A stretch of 10,855 nucleotides of DNA from NCBI GenBank assembly GCA_945787585.1, contig CALZIG010000284.1, forward strand, positions 1 to 10,855. Reading direction: 5' to 3'. This DNA comes from an uncultured Gammaproteobacteria bacterium. GTDB lineage: Bacteria > Pseudomonadota > Gammaproteobacteria > SZUA-140. The notes under the pieces are model-generated. The model did not search any database. It was not told the DNA's origin and was given only the letters and a program-made list of their open reading frames with translations. The position numbers and the translations under genes are program-made. This document shows positions 1 to 7,041 of this stretch, in pieces (the stretch's first letter is position 1; every line of letters begins with the position of its first letter).

Positions 1-522
1 ATGCTTGGGCATCGTGTAGCGTATCCGCCACAATTTCAAATGCCGGTTGCGGCAGCGCAACGTCCGCGGCCATATCTGGTCTATTTTCCCAGTGCCTCAA
101 CGCCTAAGAAGTGCTGGCCTAAGGGGCACTTTGCCGGCCTGGTCGATGCGCTGTCTGCAACTCATCCTGAATATGATCATATTGTTTTGAAAGGCATTGA
201 TGAATGGGAGACGATTGATGAGATCGTTGACCCACTGGCCGATCGTGACAATGTGATTGCGATGCAGCTGAATGATTTCGATGAGACACTCTCTTTTGTA
301 AAAGGGGCGTCACTGCTAATCGGCAATGATACCGGTATTCGCAATATCGCGATTGCCTGCGAAACGCCCACCGTCGGGATCTTTTTTGACACTGAACCGT
401 ACCGTTACTGGCCACGATATGGATTTCATGATGCCGTATTTTGCAGTGATGCACAGGTGCCGAGCGTTGATGCAGTGTTGGTATCTGCTGAAAATTTACT
501 CGCGTTGATTGATAAACAGTGA
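1..522 (+). CDS. Glycosyltransferase family 9 (heptosyltransferase-like), C-terminal half, 5' partial
   Basis: This is the C-terminal nucleotide-sugar-binding half of a GT9 enzyme, the family of lipopolysaccharide heptosyltransferases (WaaC/WaaF/WaaQ type), which transfer heptose or related sugars at the cytoplasmic face of the inner membrane. The start of the GT-B C-terminal domain is visible (YFPSASTPKKCWP, residues 28-40 of the visible frame), where family members have a P-G-A-S-x-x-K-x-W-P-like stretch. The family signature DTGxxxIA-type loop appears as NDTGIRNIAIA at 109-119. Complete family members are roughly 320-360 residues, and only 173 are visible, so the ATG at position 1 is probably internal and the gene starts upstream of the window. 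The stop overlaps the next gene's start in a TGATG junction, which indicates an operon. The donor and acceptor cannot be read from sequence. Confidence 0.85.
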   Translation: MLGHRVAYPPQFQMPVAAAQRPRPYLVYFPSASTPKKCWPKGHFAGLVDALSATHPEYDHIVLKGIDEWETIDEIVDPLADRDNVIAMQLNDFDETLSFVKGASLLIGNDTGIRNIAIACETPTVGIFFDTEPYRYWPRYGFHDAVFCSDAQVPSVDAVLVSAENLLALIDKQ

Positions 523-992
523 TGAAGATTCTCCACCTACTTTCGCAGACACACCTGACCGGGCCGGAGGTCTATGCAGTGATGCTGTGTCGTGAACAGA
601 TAGCGGCGGGGCATCAGTGCGTGATCGTCTCGGATACGTTGACGGTCTCATCGACGGCGGAATACGTAGCGATGCCGATCCATGATCGTTCCATTGTTAG
701 CCGACTGCGTAACATTATCAAACTATGGCGACTCTGTCGTGAAAGAGAAATCGACGTGATTCACGCTCACTCACGTGCCGCGAGCTGGATCGCTAATATC
801 GTCTGTCGTTGCGCCAGGATCGGATATGTTTCAACCGTGCATGGACGACAAAGCAAACGCGCGATGCGTTCACATTTTAATATTTATGGGCAGGATATTA
901 TTGTAGTCTGCGATTCATTGGTGAGCCATCTGCAAGATGAGATGGGTATTCAGAATGCCACGATCAAGGTGATTCGTAATGGCATCGATTAA
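522..992 (+). CDS. GT4 glycosyltransferase, N-terminal (acceptor-side) domain; 5' half of a split GT4-deacetylase gene
   Basis: This encodes about 156 residues of a GT4 N-terminal Rossmann domain: MKILHLLSQTHLTGPEVYA at the start (glycine-containing loop), DVIHAHSRAASWIA near 78-91, STVHG near 104-108, and IKVIRNGID at the very end. In intact GT-B enzymes the NGID motif leads through a linker into the second Rossmann domain. Here the frame stops with TAA immediately after NGID, and the second domain continues in another frame from 979. The gene is therefore the front half of a broken or split enzyme. I chose ATG 522, which overlaps the previous stop as TGATG, over the in-frame GTG at 519. No good Shine-Dalgarno sequence precedes it, so translational coupling is likely. 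On its own this domain lacks the sugar-nucleotide site and should be inactive unless it pairs with the next product. Confidence 0.8.
   Translation: MKILHLLSQTHLTGPEVYAVMLCREQIAAGHQCVIVSDTLTVSSTAEYVAMPIHDRSIVSRLRNIIKLWRLCREREIDVIHAHSRAASWIANIVCRCARIGYVSTVHGRQSKRAMRSHFNIYGQDIIVVCDSLVSHLQDEMGIQNATIKVIRNGID
966..972 (+). promoter_or_regulatory. Shine-Dalgarno-like sequence for the internal start at 979
   Basis: AAGGTGA lies 6 nt before the ATG at 979 and could allow independent translation of the second half of the split GT4-deacetylase gene. It also encodes part of the conserved KVIRNG segment in the upstream frame, so the resemblance may be incidental. Confidence 0.3.
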
Positions 993-2271
993 TAAAGTCA
1001 CATGGATAGGCCGCCTGACTGGGCCGAAGGGTGAGATTGCCTACCGCATTATTACCGAAGTTGCGCCCCATTTTCCTGCGATAACCTTTACCATCGTTGG
1101 CGGTCCACTGTCAGAACGCTTTTCTATTGCGGCGGGTGATAACGTGTTGCTCTCTGATTTTATCGAAGATGTGAATCAACAGTTTCAGGAGAGTGATCTG
1201 GTGATCGGTGCCGGGCGTGTCGCACTGGAGGCGATGGCCTTTGGTCTGCCAGTGATCGCAGTGGGTGAGGCCTGTTATATCGGCGCGATTGATGATGAAA
1301 CTATCGATGAGGCGAAGGCGACCAATTTTGGTGATTGCGCAGATCAACAGGATTGGCAGGCATTACGTTTGATTGACGATATCACTCGTCTTGTCTCGGG
1401 CGAAAAACTACCGCTTGAGAAATATACGGACTACCTTGCTGATTACCGTATTTATAAAGTCGCACCTCAGGTGATGCACTGTTACGAGCAGGCGATGATC
1501 AGGGCGACTTTGGCGCGCTTTGCTGAAGTCCCTGTTTTAACATACCACCGAGTGTTGCCCGTAGCGCCACAGGGGTCAAAGTTTAATGTGTATGTCACCG
1601 TTGACGAACTTGAGCGGCAATTAACACAACTTAAGCGGCGTGGCTTTCAGTTTGTAACATTTAAAGATATCGCACAGGGGTTGAAGCCCACTAAGCCGAT
1701 TATTCTTACGTTTGATGATGGTTACGAAGACAATTATCTGTACCTGTTACCTCTCCTCAAAAAACATAACGCAAAGGCTGTGATTTTCGTATTGGCCGAT
1801 GATGCGCTGACCAATAATCGTTGGGATATCGAATTGGGAGAACCCGAGGCGGCACTCATGTCATCCGAGCAGATAGACGAATGTCACCTGAGTGGTCACG
1901 TAGAGATCGCCTCTCACGGCTTAAGTCATCGGCGCTTAACGACATTAACTGATGATGAAATTAACTTTGAAGTGAGCGCATCAAAGCAGCGACTTGAAGC
2001 GCTGATTAATGACGAGGTGGTATCATTTGCTTATCCGTATGGTGACTGTGATCAGCGTGTATCACAGGCAGTGGCGGCAGCAGGGTATCGTTTTGGTGTG
2101 GCTACAATTAGTGGTCCCGTTAAAATGGCAGATGACCTGATGCGGATCCGGCGTATTACAATGTTCCCAAAAACAGATGGTTTTAAGTTTTGGAAAAAGA
2201 CCTCGGGCTGGTATTTGCGTTACTGCAAAATTAAAGGTAAGGATTTTGTTAATGTTAGTGGTAGGAGTTAA
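979..2271 (+). CDS. GT4 C-terminal domain fused to a NodB-type polysaccharide deacetylase; 3' half of a split gene
   Basis: This 430-residue product has two parts. Residues 1 to about 180 are the C-terminal Rossmann domain of a GT4 glycosyltransferase: VTWIGRLTGPKG at 7-18, TIVGGP at 38-43, and the donor-binding segment GAGRVALEAMAFGLPVIA at 77-94 with E84. Residues 184-415 are a carbohydrate esterase 4/NodB domain with VPVLTYHRVLP (184-194), motif 1 TFDDG (244-248), motif 2 SHGLSH (312-317, metal-ligand histidines H313 and H317) and motif 3 FAYPYG (350-355). The fused deacetylase would remove N-acetyl groups from an amino sugar, possibly on the glycan the GT extends. The ATG overlaps the preceding frame by 14 bases and the frame shifts by +1. 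The linker expected between NGID and the WIGRL strand is nearly absent, so a small deletion plus frameshift is more likely than a simple one-base indel. The catalytic motifs of the esterase are intact. Confidence 0.85.
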   Translation: MASINKVTWIGRLTGPKGEIAYRIITEVAPHFPAITFTIVGGPLSERFSIAAGDNVLLSDFIEDVNQQFQESDLVIGAGRVALEAMAFGLPVIAVGEACYIGAIDDETIDEAKATNFGDCADQQDWQALRLIDDITRLVSGEKLPLEKYTDYLADYRIYKVAPQVMHCYEQAMIRATLARFAEVPVLTYHRVLPVAPQGSKFNVYVTVDELERQLTQLKRRGFQFVTFKDIAQGLKPTKPIILTFDDGYEDNYLYLLPLLKKHNAKAVIFVLADDALTNNRWDIELGEPEAALMSSEQIDECHLSGHVEIASHGLSHRRLTTLTDDEINFEVSASKQRLEALINDEVVSFAYPYGDCDQRVSQAVAAAGYRFGVATISGPVKMADDLMRIRRITMFPKTDGFKFWKKTSGWYLRYCKIKGKDFVNVSGRS

Positions 2272-2329
2272 ATAAGAACGTGAGATTTTGTTTATTGATG
2301 GAACTTAATTGCGTGATGCGTAGAAGTTA

Positions 2330-3199
2330 ATGACTGACTTAACTCGACAATCTGATGTTCCTAAAGCAACACTGATTATTCCCGTTTATAAAGACACGGC
2401 TGCTTTGGCCTGTATTTTTCATGCGCTGCTGCGACAGACAGAACAGTGTTTTGAAGTGATCATTACGGAGGATGATGAGTCGGCAGAGATGGCAGCATTT
2501 ATTGAAAAATGGCGTGAAAAATTCACCTGGTTTCAACACCTGACGCAGAAAGATGATGGCTTTCGAAAAACCGTAGCAGTAAACAGGGCCATAGCGGTTG
2601 CACAGACGGACTATCTGATTTTTCTGGATGGGGACTGTATTCCTCATGCTGACTTTATTAATGCACATGTGCAGAACAGTGAGCGCGGTATTGTCTGCAC
2701 AGGTCGTCGTGTAGATCTGGGGGAGCGTGCTAGTCAGTATGTGAGGGAACAGCCTGAAAGATTTCCGCTGCTAGAAAACGGGTTGTTCTATCTATTACTT
2801 GCACCGCTATTGCATATCGATGGCATCAGGTCATATGAAGTTGGCGTTCCCAATCGATTTTTTCACAGCGTAGCGAAGAATCGTTATCTTGGCATTATGG
2901 GTTGTAATTTCTCATGCTATAAAGAAGCGATGATCACGATTAATGGTTACGATGAAGATTATTGCGGCTCCGGTGGTGAAGATGATGACCTTGAATGGCG
3001 TTTTAATGGTGAAGGGATAGTGACCAAAAATATCAAGTTTCTTGCCCCTGTCTACCATTTGCGTGCGCCCCAACGACGCAGCAGTACGCAACAAAACTAT
3101 GATCGTCTGATAAAGATGCGTGAAGAGAACAAAGTTTTTTATTGTCAAAACGGGCTTGATAAATATTTCCCCACTGAAAAGCGGATGGCTGAAGCATGA
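2330..3199 (+). CDS. Glycosyltransferase family 2 with a C-terminal galactosyltransferase-like domain
   Basis: This 289-residue GT-A enzyme is predicted to be cytoplasmic or membrane-peripheral. Family landmarks in order are ATLIIPVYKDTAAL from residue 13, ITEDDES (45-51), the KDDGFRKTVAVNRAI segment (74-88) that precedes the metal-binding motif, the DXD motif as FLDGDCIP (98-105; D100, G101, D102), GCNFSCYKEA (191-200), NGYDED (205-210) and GGEDDDLEWR (215-224). The last two are typical of the GT7C-like half of chondroitin-polymerase/beta-1,4-galactosyltransferase relatives and carry the probable catalytic acids. No membrane segment is apparent. It starts 58 bases after the GT4-deacetylase gene with only a weak AGAAG ribosome site, and its stop overlaps the next start as ATGA. 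It probably adds a hexose or N-acetylhexosamine to the surface glycan made by this operon. The exact sugar is unknown. Confidence 0.88.
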   Translation: MTDLTRQSDVPKATLIIPVYKDTAALACIFHALLRQTEQCFEVIITEDDESAEMAAFIEKWREKFTWFQHLTQKDDGFRKTVAVNRAIAVAQTDYLIFLDGDCIPHADFINAHVQNSERGIVCTGRRVDLGERASQYVREQPERFPLLENGLFYLLLAPLLHIDGIRSYEVGVPNRFFHSVAKNRYLGIMGCNFSCYKEAMITINGYDEDYCGSGGEDDDLEWRFNGEGIVTKNIKFLAPVYHLRAPQRRSSTQQNYDRLIKMREENKVFYCQNGLDKYFPTEKRMAEA

Positions 3200-4176
3200 A
3201 GATACTGGCAATACGCATTGGAAGTTTCGGTGATATTGTGATGATCACGCCGTCATTATGTGCGATCATCTATGCCTACCCTGAGGCTGAGATACATGTG
3301 CTCACTAGTCCGGATGGTAAGCGTGTATTAAAAGGGTTTGCACCGCAGGTAACCAGGTTGATTGTACATGATCGTAAATCGCTGCTTGCCTTCTATCATG
3401 TACGTAAAATCGAAGAGGCCTTGCATAAAGAACATTACGATCGGGTATTTTGCTTTGAATTGAATCCACGTTTTAGTGACCTGTCGAAACGGTTGACTGA
3501 CAATGCCTTTTGTATTGATTATAGCAATGAGTCGGCGCACTATTCACGGCGTTGTCTCGATACGGTGCAGCGTTCGGTGGGTGAAGTATTAAAAGATTAC
3601 TGGATTACACTCCCCGTAACGGATGAAGCGCGTATGAAGGCGCGCGCCATCCTCGCCGCAGAAGGGATTACGGATAAGACCTTTGTCATCGGACTTCACC
3701 CCACCTACAGCGGTCTCAAGAAGGTGGCGTGGCGCCGTTCCAAGAATGCCGCTCGCCTATGGCCGGCACACTCGTTTGCCGAGTTGGCTAAATTGATCGC
3801 TGCCTATGGCAAGGAACACTGTCTCGATATTCGCATCATTATGGATTTAATGCCGGATGAGGTGGATGTCGGTGAAGAGATCGTGAGACTCAGTGACGGT
3901 GCGGTTACGATGCTTACACCACCGCTTGATTTTGAACGTTACAAGGCAACACTTGAACGGATGGATATTCTGGTGATTTCGAATACCGGTCCAATGCATA
4001 TCGCCGGAGCAGTGGGGACACATGTGGTGGCCTTTTTTGGTGATGTGCCGCCAACCGATAGTGCGGCTTATGTCGCTGAAGGCTGGAATGTTAATCTTAT
4101 GCCGCCTTCAAAAGAGATTGCGGATATCACGCCACAGCAGGCATTTGAGGCGTGTAAAACTTTTTTCCGAGATTAG
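3196..4176 (+). CDS. Glycosyltransferase family 9 (lipopolysaccharide heptosyltransferase family)
   Basis: This is a complete GT9 enzyme of 326 residues, within the usual family length. The N-terminus MKILAIRIGSFGDIV carries the family RxxxxGD motif with D13 at the place of the proposed catalytic aspartate of WaaC. The C-terminal domain begins at VIGLHP (164-169) and the sugar-nucleotide loop is SNTGPMHIAGAVGT (262-275), followed by VVAFFG. Between the GLHP strand and the RLWP motif (187-190) lies a Lys/Arg-rich stretch (SGLKKVAWRRSKNAAR) longer than the corresponding segment in the partial GT9 at the start of the window. It starts inside the stop of the GT2 gene (ATGA), so the two are translationally coupled. 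Heptose transfer to lipopolysaccharide core is the likeliest role, but GT9 enzymes can use other donors. No clear terminator hairpin follows. A run of seven T at about 4195 has no convincing stem before it. Confidence 0.9.
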   Translation: MKILAIRIGSFGDIVMITPSLCAIIYAYPEAEIHVLTSPDGKRVLKGFAPQVTRLIVHDRKSLLAFYHVRKIEEALHKEHYDRVFCFELNPRFSDLSKRLTDNAFCIDYSNESAHYSRRCLDTVQRSVGEVLKDYWITLPVTDEARMKARAILAAEGITDKTFVIGLHPTYSGLKKVAWRRSKNAARLWPAHSFAELAKLIAAYGKEHCLDIRIIMDLMPDEVDVGEEIVRLSDGAVTMLTPPLDFERYKATLERMDILVISNTGPMHIAGAVGTHVVAFFGDVPPTDSAAYVAEGWNVNLMPPSKEIADITPQQAFEACKTFFRD

Positions 4177-4389
4177 TTTGTAAAACAGCGTGATCTTTTT
4201 TTCAGTGTTCCGTTATAGCATTCAAGTTTGGACTTTAACTGCCCTCTTTTTATCTCTCGTATCTACGACTGCGAGCTGTATTTGTCAAGTGGGCTAATGC
4301 TGTCATTTAATTATTTATTGAATGCTAACTATCTGTAATCAATAGCTAATATCCGTTTAGTAGAACGCGTTATTCTGGGCGCTCACCGC

Positions 4390-4395
4390 TATAAT
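4390..4395 (+). promoter_or_regulatory. Candidate -10 element for the S51 peptidase-like gene
   Basis: A perfect TATAAT hexamer lies 27 bases before the GTG start at 4423, which would give a short leader. The hexamer about 17 bases upstream (GCGTTA, 4367-4372) matches the -35 consensus poorly. AAGAGA at 4410-4415 is a plausible ribosome site. Confidence 0.35.
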
Positions 4396-4422
4396 GCTCT
4401 TTCGCAGCTAAGAGATATTATA

Positions 4423-5085
4423 GTGATTTTTATATATAGCGGGGAGGTGCCGGCACTTGACCGTCGTTTGCATTATGAGCTTGGGGCATCACATCGACTG
4501 CTTACTATTCCCTATGCCCCGGAAGAGCATTGGGCCGGGCGTGAAGCGAGAGACTATTTTAATGGTAGCGGCTTTAATGCGCGCGCGTTAAGTCAAAAGG
4601 CCTACCGAAATAAACAGCAATTACGTGATGAAATTTTTACCTCCGATGCGGTATATCTCTCTGGCGGCAATACCTATCAGTTTCTTGCTTATGCGCGGGA
4701 GATCGAACTATTTTCGCTGTTAGCGGCATTTGAAGCCGTCGGGGGCATTATTGTGGCTGAATCGGCCGGTTCGATTATCCTCTCTGCAGATATCGCCACC
4801 GCCGCTGTTCCCACCACCTGTCCGGATGAAAATAGTATTGGTGTGACCGATTTTAGCGCAATGGGGCGGCTGCCTTTTCATGTCAGTCCGCACCATGAGC
4901 CCACATCATCTCATGCGATGGCGGAATTGGAAGAGTTGCAATCGTTGGCAAAAGTTTCAAACAGACCGGTGCTGGTACTCCAGGATGGCGCGGGCGTGGT
5001 GGTTGATGATGACGAGATTATCTTTTCAACAGGTTCACCTGAGTGGCTGATGGCCATGAGTGAACAGTCACAGGAAGTGGCCTGA
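4423..5085 (+). CDS. Peptidase S51 (peptidase E / cyanophycinase-like) family protein
   Basis: This 220-residue protein has the class I glutamine-amidotransferase-like fold of peptidase family S51, whose members include the aspartyl dipeptidase PepE and cyanophycinase. Visible landmarks are VIFIYSG at the N-terminus, VYLSGGNTYQF (77-87; the family GGNT turn), the nucleophile elbow VAESAGSI (111-118) with S114, and PFHVSPHHEP (151-160), where H157 aligns with the catalytic histidine region (NPHF in PepE). D123 or D135 may supply the acid. The start is GTG, supported by AAGAGA 7 nt upstream and a TATAAT further up. It lies 246 bases after the glycosyltransferases and appears to be transcribed separately. 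The substrate is unknown: dipeptidase-like activity is inferred from the family only. A strong terminator follows. Confidence 0.8.
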   Translation: MIFIYSGEVPALDRRLHYELGASHRLLTIPYAPEEHWAGREARDYFNGSGFNARALSQKAYRNKQQLRDEIFTSDAVYLSGGNTYQFLAYAREIELFSLLAAFEAVGGIIVAESAGSIILSADIATAAVPTTCPDENSIGVTDFSAMGRLPFHVSPHHEPTSSHAMAELEELQSLAKVSNRPVLVLQDGAGVVVDDDEIIFSTGSPEWLMAMSEQSQEVA

Positions 5086-5142
5086 TATGAAATGTTTTAC
5101 CTGTGGGGATAGTTATTTCTAGCTCAGAGTAAATTTTTAATA

Positions 5143-5183
5143 AAAAAAGGCGCCACCTCATAAGAAGAAGTGGCGCCTTTTTT
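5143..5183. terminator. Bidirectional rho-independent terminator between convergent genes
   Basis: A perfect 14-bp inverted repeat (AAAAAAGGCGCCAC at 5143-5156 with its complement at 5170-5183) encloses a 13-nt loop. The stem has a GC-rich core, an A tract on the left and a T tract on the right, so it can terminate transcription from both sides. It lies 58 bases after the S51 gene and 25 bases after the stop of the minus-strand PEP-CTERM gene. Confidence 0.93.
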
Positions 5184-5207
5184 GTGAGTAGATAGCTTAA
5201 TTGATTG

Positions 5208-5754
5208 TTATGTATGGTCCTGTCTGCGACGAGCTGACCAACTAATCAAGGCTAATCCACTGATTAATAGTGCTAACGTAGCTGGTTCCGGCACACTAAT
5301 GTTACTACTGTTAAATTCAGAGATATGGCTGAGTCGCCCAATTGTTTGATTGCCACTACCGCTCAATCCGAGGTCGCTAAGAGTAAAGGCCGCATAAGTG
5401 AGCTTGTCATTATTTTCAAACAGGATATGGCTTAGCGCGCTTATTACCACCAGTACCGATCTTGATTAGGAAATAATCAGGGGTACCGACAAGCTGTTGT
5501 GCATACGTATTGGTGTGTCCATCGATTGCGACTGCATTATTACTATTAGTGCGCGTGACATAGCTAACATCAAAACCCAGCAGGCTCTCGACCCACGCTT
5601 CTTCTACTGCGTCCCCACTATTCGTAGGCTCGGTATTACCAGTATTGGCGATCTGGGTATCCAGGCTTCCCACTGTTAAGAGCGGAATGGCATACACAGG
5701 TGCTGTGGTGATTAAGCCGAATACAATACAAATTGTTTTATATATGTTTTTCAT
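5208..5754 (-). pseudogene. PEP-CTERM sorting-domain protein, interrupted by a one-base frameshift
   Basis: The gene encodes a small exported protein destined for exosortase processing. The start at 5754 gives a Sec signal peptide (MKNIYKTICIVFGLITTAPVYA, AxA-like cleavage after VYA). The C-terminal part holds the PEP-CTERM module: SVPEPATLALLISGLALISW followed by ARRR, that is a VPEP motif, a membrane segment and a basic tail. The two parts lie in different frames. The first frame reads to GTGGN and then drifts into KRAKPYPV and stops at 5416. The second supplies SALSHILFENNDKLTYAAFTLSDLG through to the PEP-CTERM module. Removing one base near 5441-5445 (minus-strand GGTAATAAGC) rejoins them into 181 residues with a sensible GGN-SALSHILFEN junction. 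As written, the product loses its sorting signal. A sequencing error in the short A/T stretch is possible. The gene ends at a shared bidirectional terminator. Confidence 0.85.
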
Positions 5755-5792
5755 TTGAATGACTCATAGTAAATTCGTTACGCTAAAAATAA

Positions 5793-5808
5793 CACAATTC
5801 TTATGCCA
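5793..5808 (-). promoter_or_regulatory. Candidate sigma-54 (-24/-12) promoter of the PEP-CTERM gene
   Basis: On the minus strand the sequence reads TGGCATAAGAATTGTG. It matches the sigma-54 consensus TGGCACG-N4-TTGCW at TGGCA and TTG with exact spacing, and the -12 GC is replaced by GT. Transcription would begin near 5783, about 29 bases before the ATG at 5754. Sigma-54 with the PrsK/PrsR two-component system is known to control PEP-CTERM genes in some bacteria, which fits this position. Confidence 0.5.
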
Positions 5809-5824
5809 CTTATTAATACTCTAT

Positions 5825-5847
5825 AAATAACAATAAGATAGTTATTT
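5825..5847. repeat. Inverted repeat AAATAAC-N9-GTTATTT upstream of the PEP-CTERM promoter
   Basis: Seven-base arms (5825-5831 and 5841-5847) are separated by 9 bases and centred about 53 bases upstream of the predicted sigma-54 start. It could be an activator-binding site. It is AT-rich, and a chance palindrome is quite possible. Confidence 0.25.
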
Positions 5848-6059
5848 CTGGCCCTCTATGAGTGTTTGTGAATGTAAAAAATACTGACAGTTACCTTCTC
5901 AAATAGTTTGAAATTATTCAGCAAATGAGAGTTTTGTGTGTCATCTATTATTGAGTAAGATATATAGATCAATAGGATAGGAGAGTACATGGGGTTGTAA
6001 ATATTTTAAACACTAAACTTTTTAAAGTCCTAAGTAGCTGATTATAATATACAAAATAT

Positions 6060-6869
6060 TTAAATGACTCGTTTCTCGAGCATTTCTAATTCCTTAGCAC
6101 TGAAGCCCGCCTGCCGACGGAGTTCGTAAGCAAATGGCCCGCGCAGCTCGCCGATATAATACTCGTCAATGAGTCGATGAAAGGTGTGTGCCATATTGAG
6201 CCCACGCTCATCACAAAAATATTTGAACCAGCGGGAGCCGATCTCGACATGGCCAATTTCATCGCGCAGGATAATCTCTAAAATGGCGACGGTCTCATCA
6301 TCGCCCACGTTCTTCAGCCGCATGATCATGCCGGGCGTAACATCAAGCCCACGTGCCTCTAGTACGCGTGGCACCAGCGCCATGCGTACCATCGGGTCAT
6401 CGGCGGTTTTGTGTGCCATCGCCCATAAACCGTCGTGCGCAGGGAAATCACCGTATTGGTAGCCGAGACTTTGCAGTCTTTGCGAAAGCAGTTCGAAATG
6501 ATACGCCTCTTCGACGGCGACACTTATCCAGTCGCTGTAATACTGCCTGGGCAGGCCACGAAAGCGATAGACGGCATCCCACGCAAGATTGATCGCATTG
6601 AATTCGATGTGGGTGATGGCGTGGATCAACGCAGCGCGCCCAGACTCACTGCCAAGGCTGCGTCGCGGTACTTTTGCGGGGCTTACCAGCGGCGGCTTCA
6701 GTGGTCGCCCGGCCTCTTTGATCGGTATGGGCGGCTTATTTGACGAGAGCGTGTAGGCATCATTGTGCCACTGTTGCGCTGTTTCTCTCGTTAGGCGCAG
6801 TTTTTCATCAATATCACAGGCGAGCACACACTGTTTGGCAGCACTGAAGATATCGGTTGGCAAGGGCAT
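6060..6869 (-). CDS. DUF455 family ferritin-like protein
   Basis: This 269-residue protein belongs to the DUF455 (COG2833) ferritin-like family, and its length is typical. Acidic and histidine residues sit where a four-helix-bundle dimetal site would need them: HIEF (H87, E89), VEEAYHFELL (E120, E121, H124), VLEARGLD (E171) and RDEIGHVEIG (E204, H207, E209). The EExxH and DExxH pairs are the family hallmark. The fold suggests a carboxylate-bridged di-iron or related metal centre, comparable to MiaE-like and ferritin-like oxidoreductases, but no reaction is established for this family. It appears cytoplasmic, with no signal peptide or membrane segment. ATG 6869 is used although no good ribosome site is seen upstream. 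It is transcribed divergently from the DUF1820 gene across a 172-base spacer. Confidence 0.88.
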   Translation of the reverse strand: MPLPTDIFSAAKQCVLACDIDEKLRLTRETAQQWHNDAYTLSSNKPPIPIKEAGRPLKPPLVSPAKVPRRSLGSESGRAALIHAITHIEFNAINLAWDAVYRFRGLPRQYYSDWISVAVEEAYHFELLSQRLQSLGYQYGDFPAHDGLWAMAHKTADDPMVRMALVPRVLEARGLDVTPGMIMRLKNVGDDETVAILEIILRDEIGHVEIGSRWFKYFCDERGLNMAHTFHRLIDEYYIGELRGPFAYELRRQAGFSAKELEMLEKRVI

Positions 6870-7041
6870 AGTCAGGGTGAGTATCTGTTGAATTTTATGA
6901 TAGTGACAGTGCGCAGATTAACACGATCTCGCCACTGAGAGGATAAACAACAGGGCAGGAATATAGAGCTATTAATCGTAAAAATAGGCTGATATCCTCT
7001 GCCGTCCAATAAGCCGCTTGCGGAAGGATTAGTACATAATA

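Larger units (their letters stand above)
5755..6059. other. AT-rich intergenic region between the PEP-CTERM and DUF455 genes
   Basis: This 305-base stretch is visibly richer in A and T than its surroundings and has no credible coding frame. The half next to the PEP-CTERM gene contains its candidate sigma-54 promoter and the 5825-5847 inverted repeat. The half next to DUF455 is the downstream region of that minus-strand gene and shows no convincing terminator. A 10-bp A/T-only inverted repeat (5998-6007 with 6053-6062) reaches into the DUF455 stop codon. Confidence 0.6.

Noticed and set aside
5108..5849. Exact 13-base direct repeat GATAGTTATTTCT at 5108-5120 and 5837-5849, on either side of the PEP-CTERM gene
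   Set aside because: About one 13-base match is expected by chance in a window of this size, more with A/T bias, and there are no other signs of a mobile boundary.
5977..6000. Good ribosome-site-like AGGAG followed by ATG on the + strand
   Set aside because: The frame is ATG GGG TTG TAA, only three codons, so it is not a gene; it is probably incidental.
5998..6062. 10-bp A/T-only inverted repeat with a 45-base gap near the end of the DUF455 gene
   Set aside because: The arms are pure A/T in an AT-rich spacer, there is no GC core or T tract, and the loop is long; chance is the simplest explanation.
6184..6743. Several open frames of 79-102 codons on the + strand
   Set aside because: They lie entirely antisense to the well-supported DUF455 gene and their translations are low in recognisable motifs; they follow from its codon bias.
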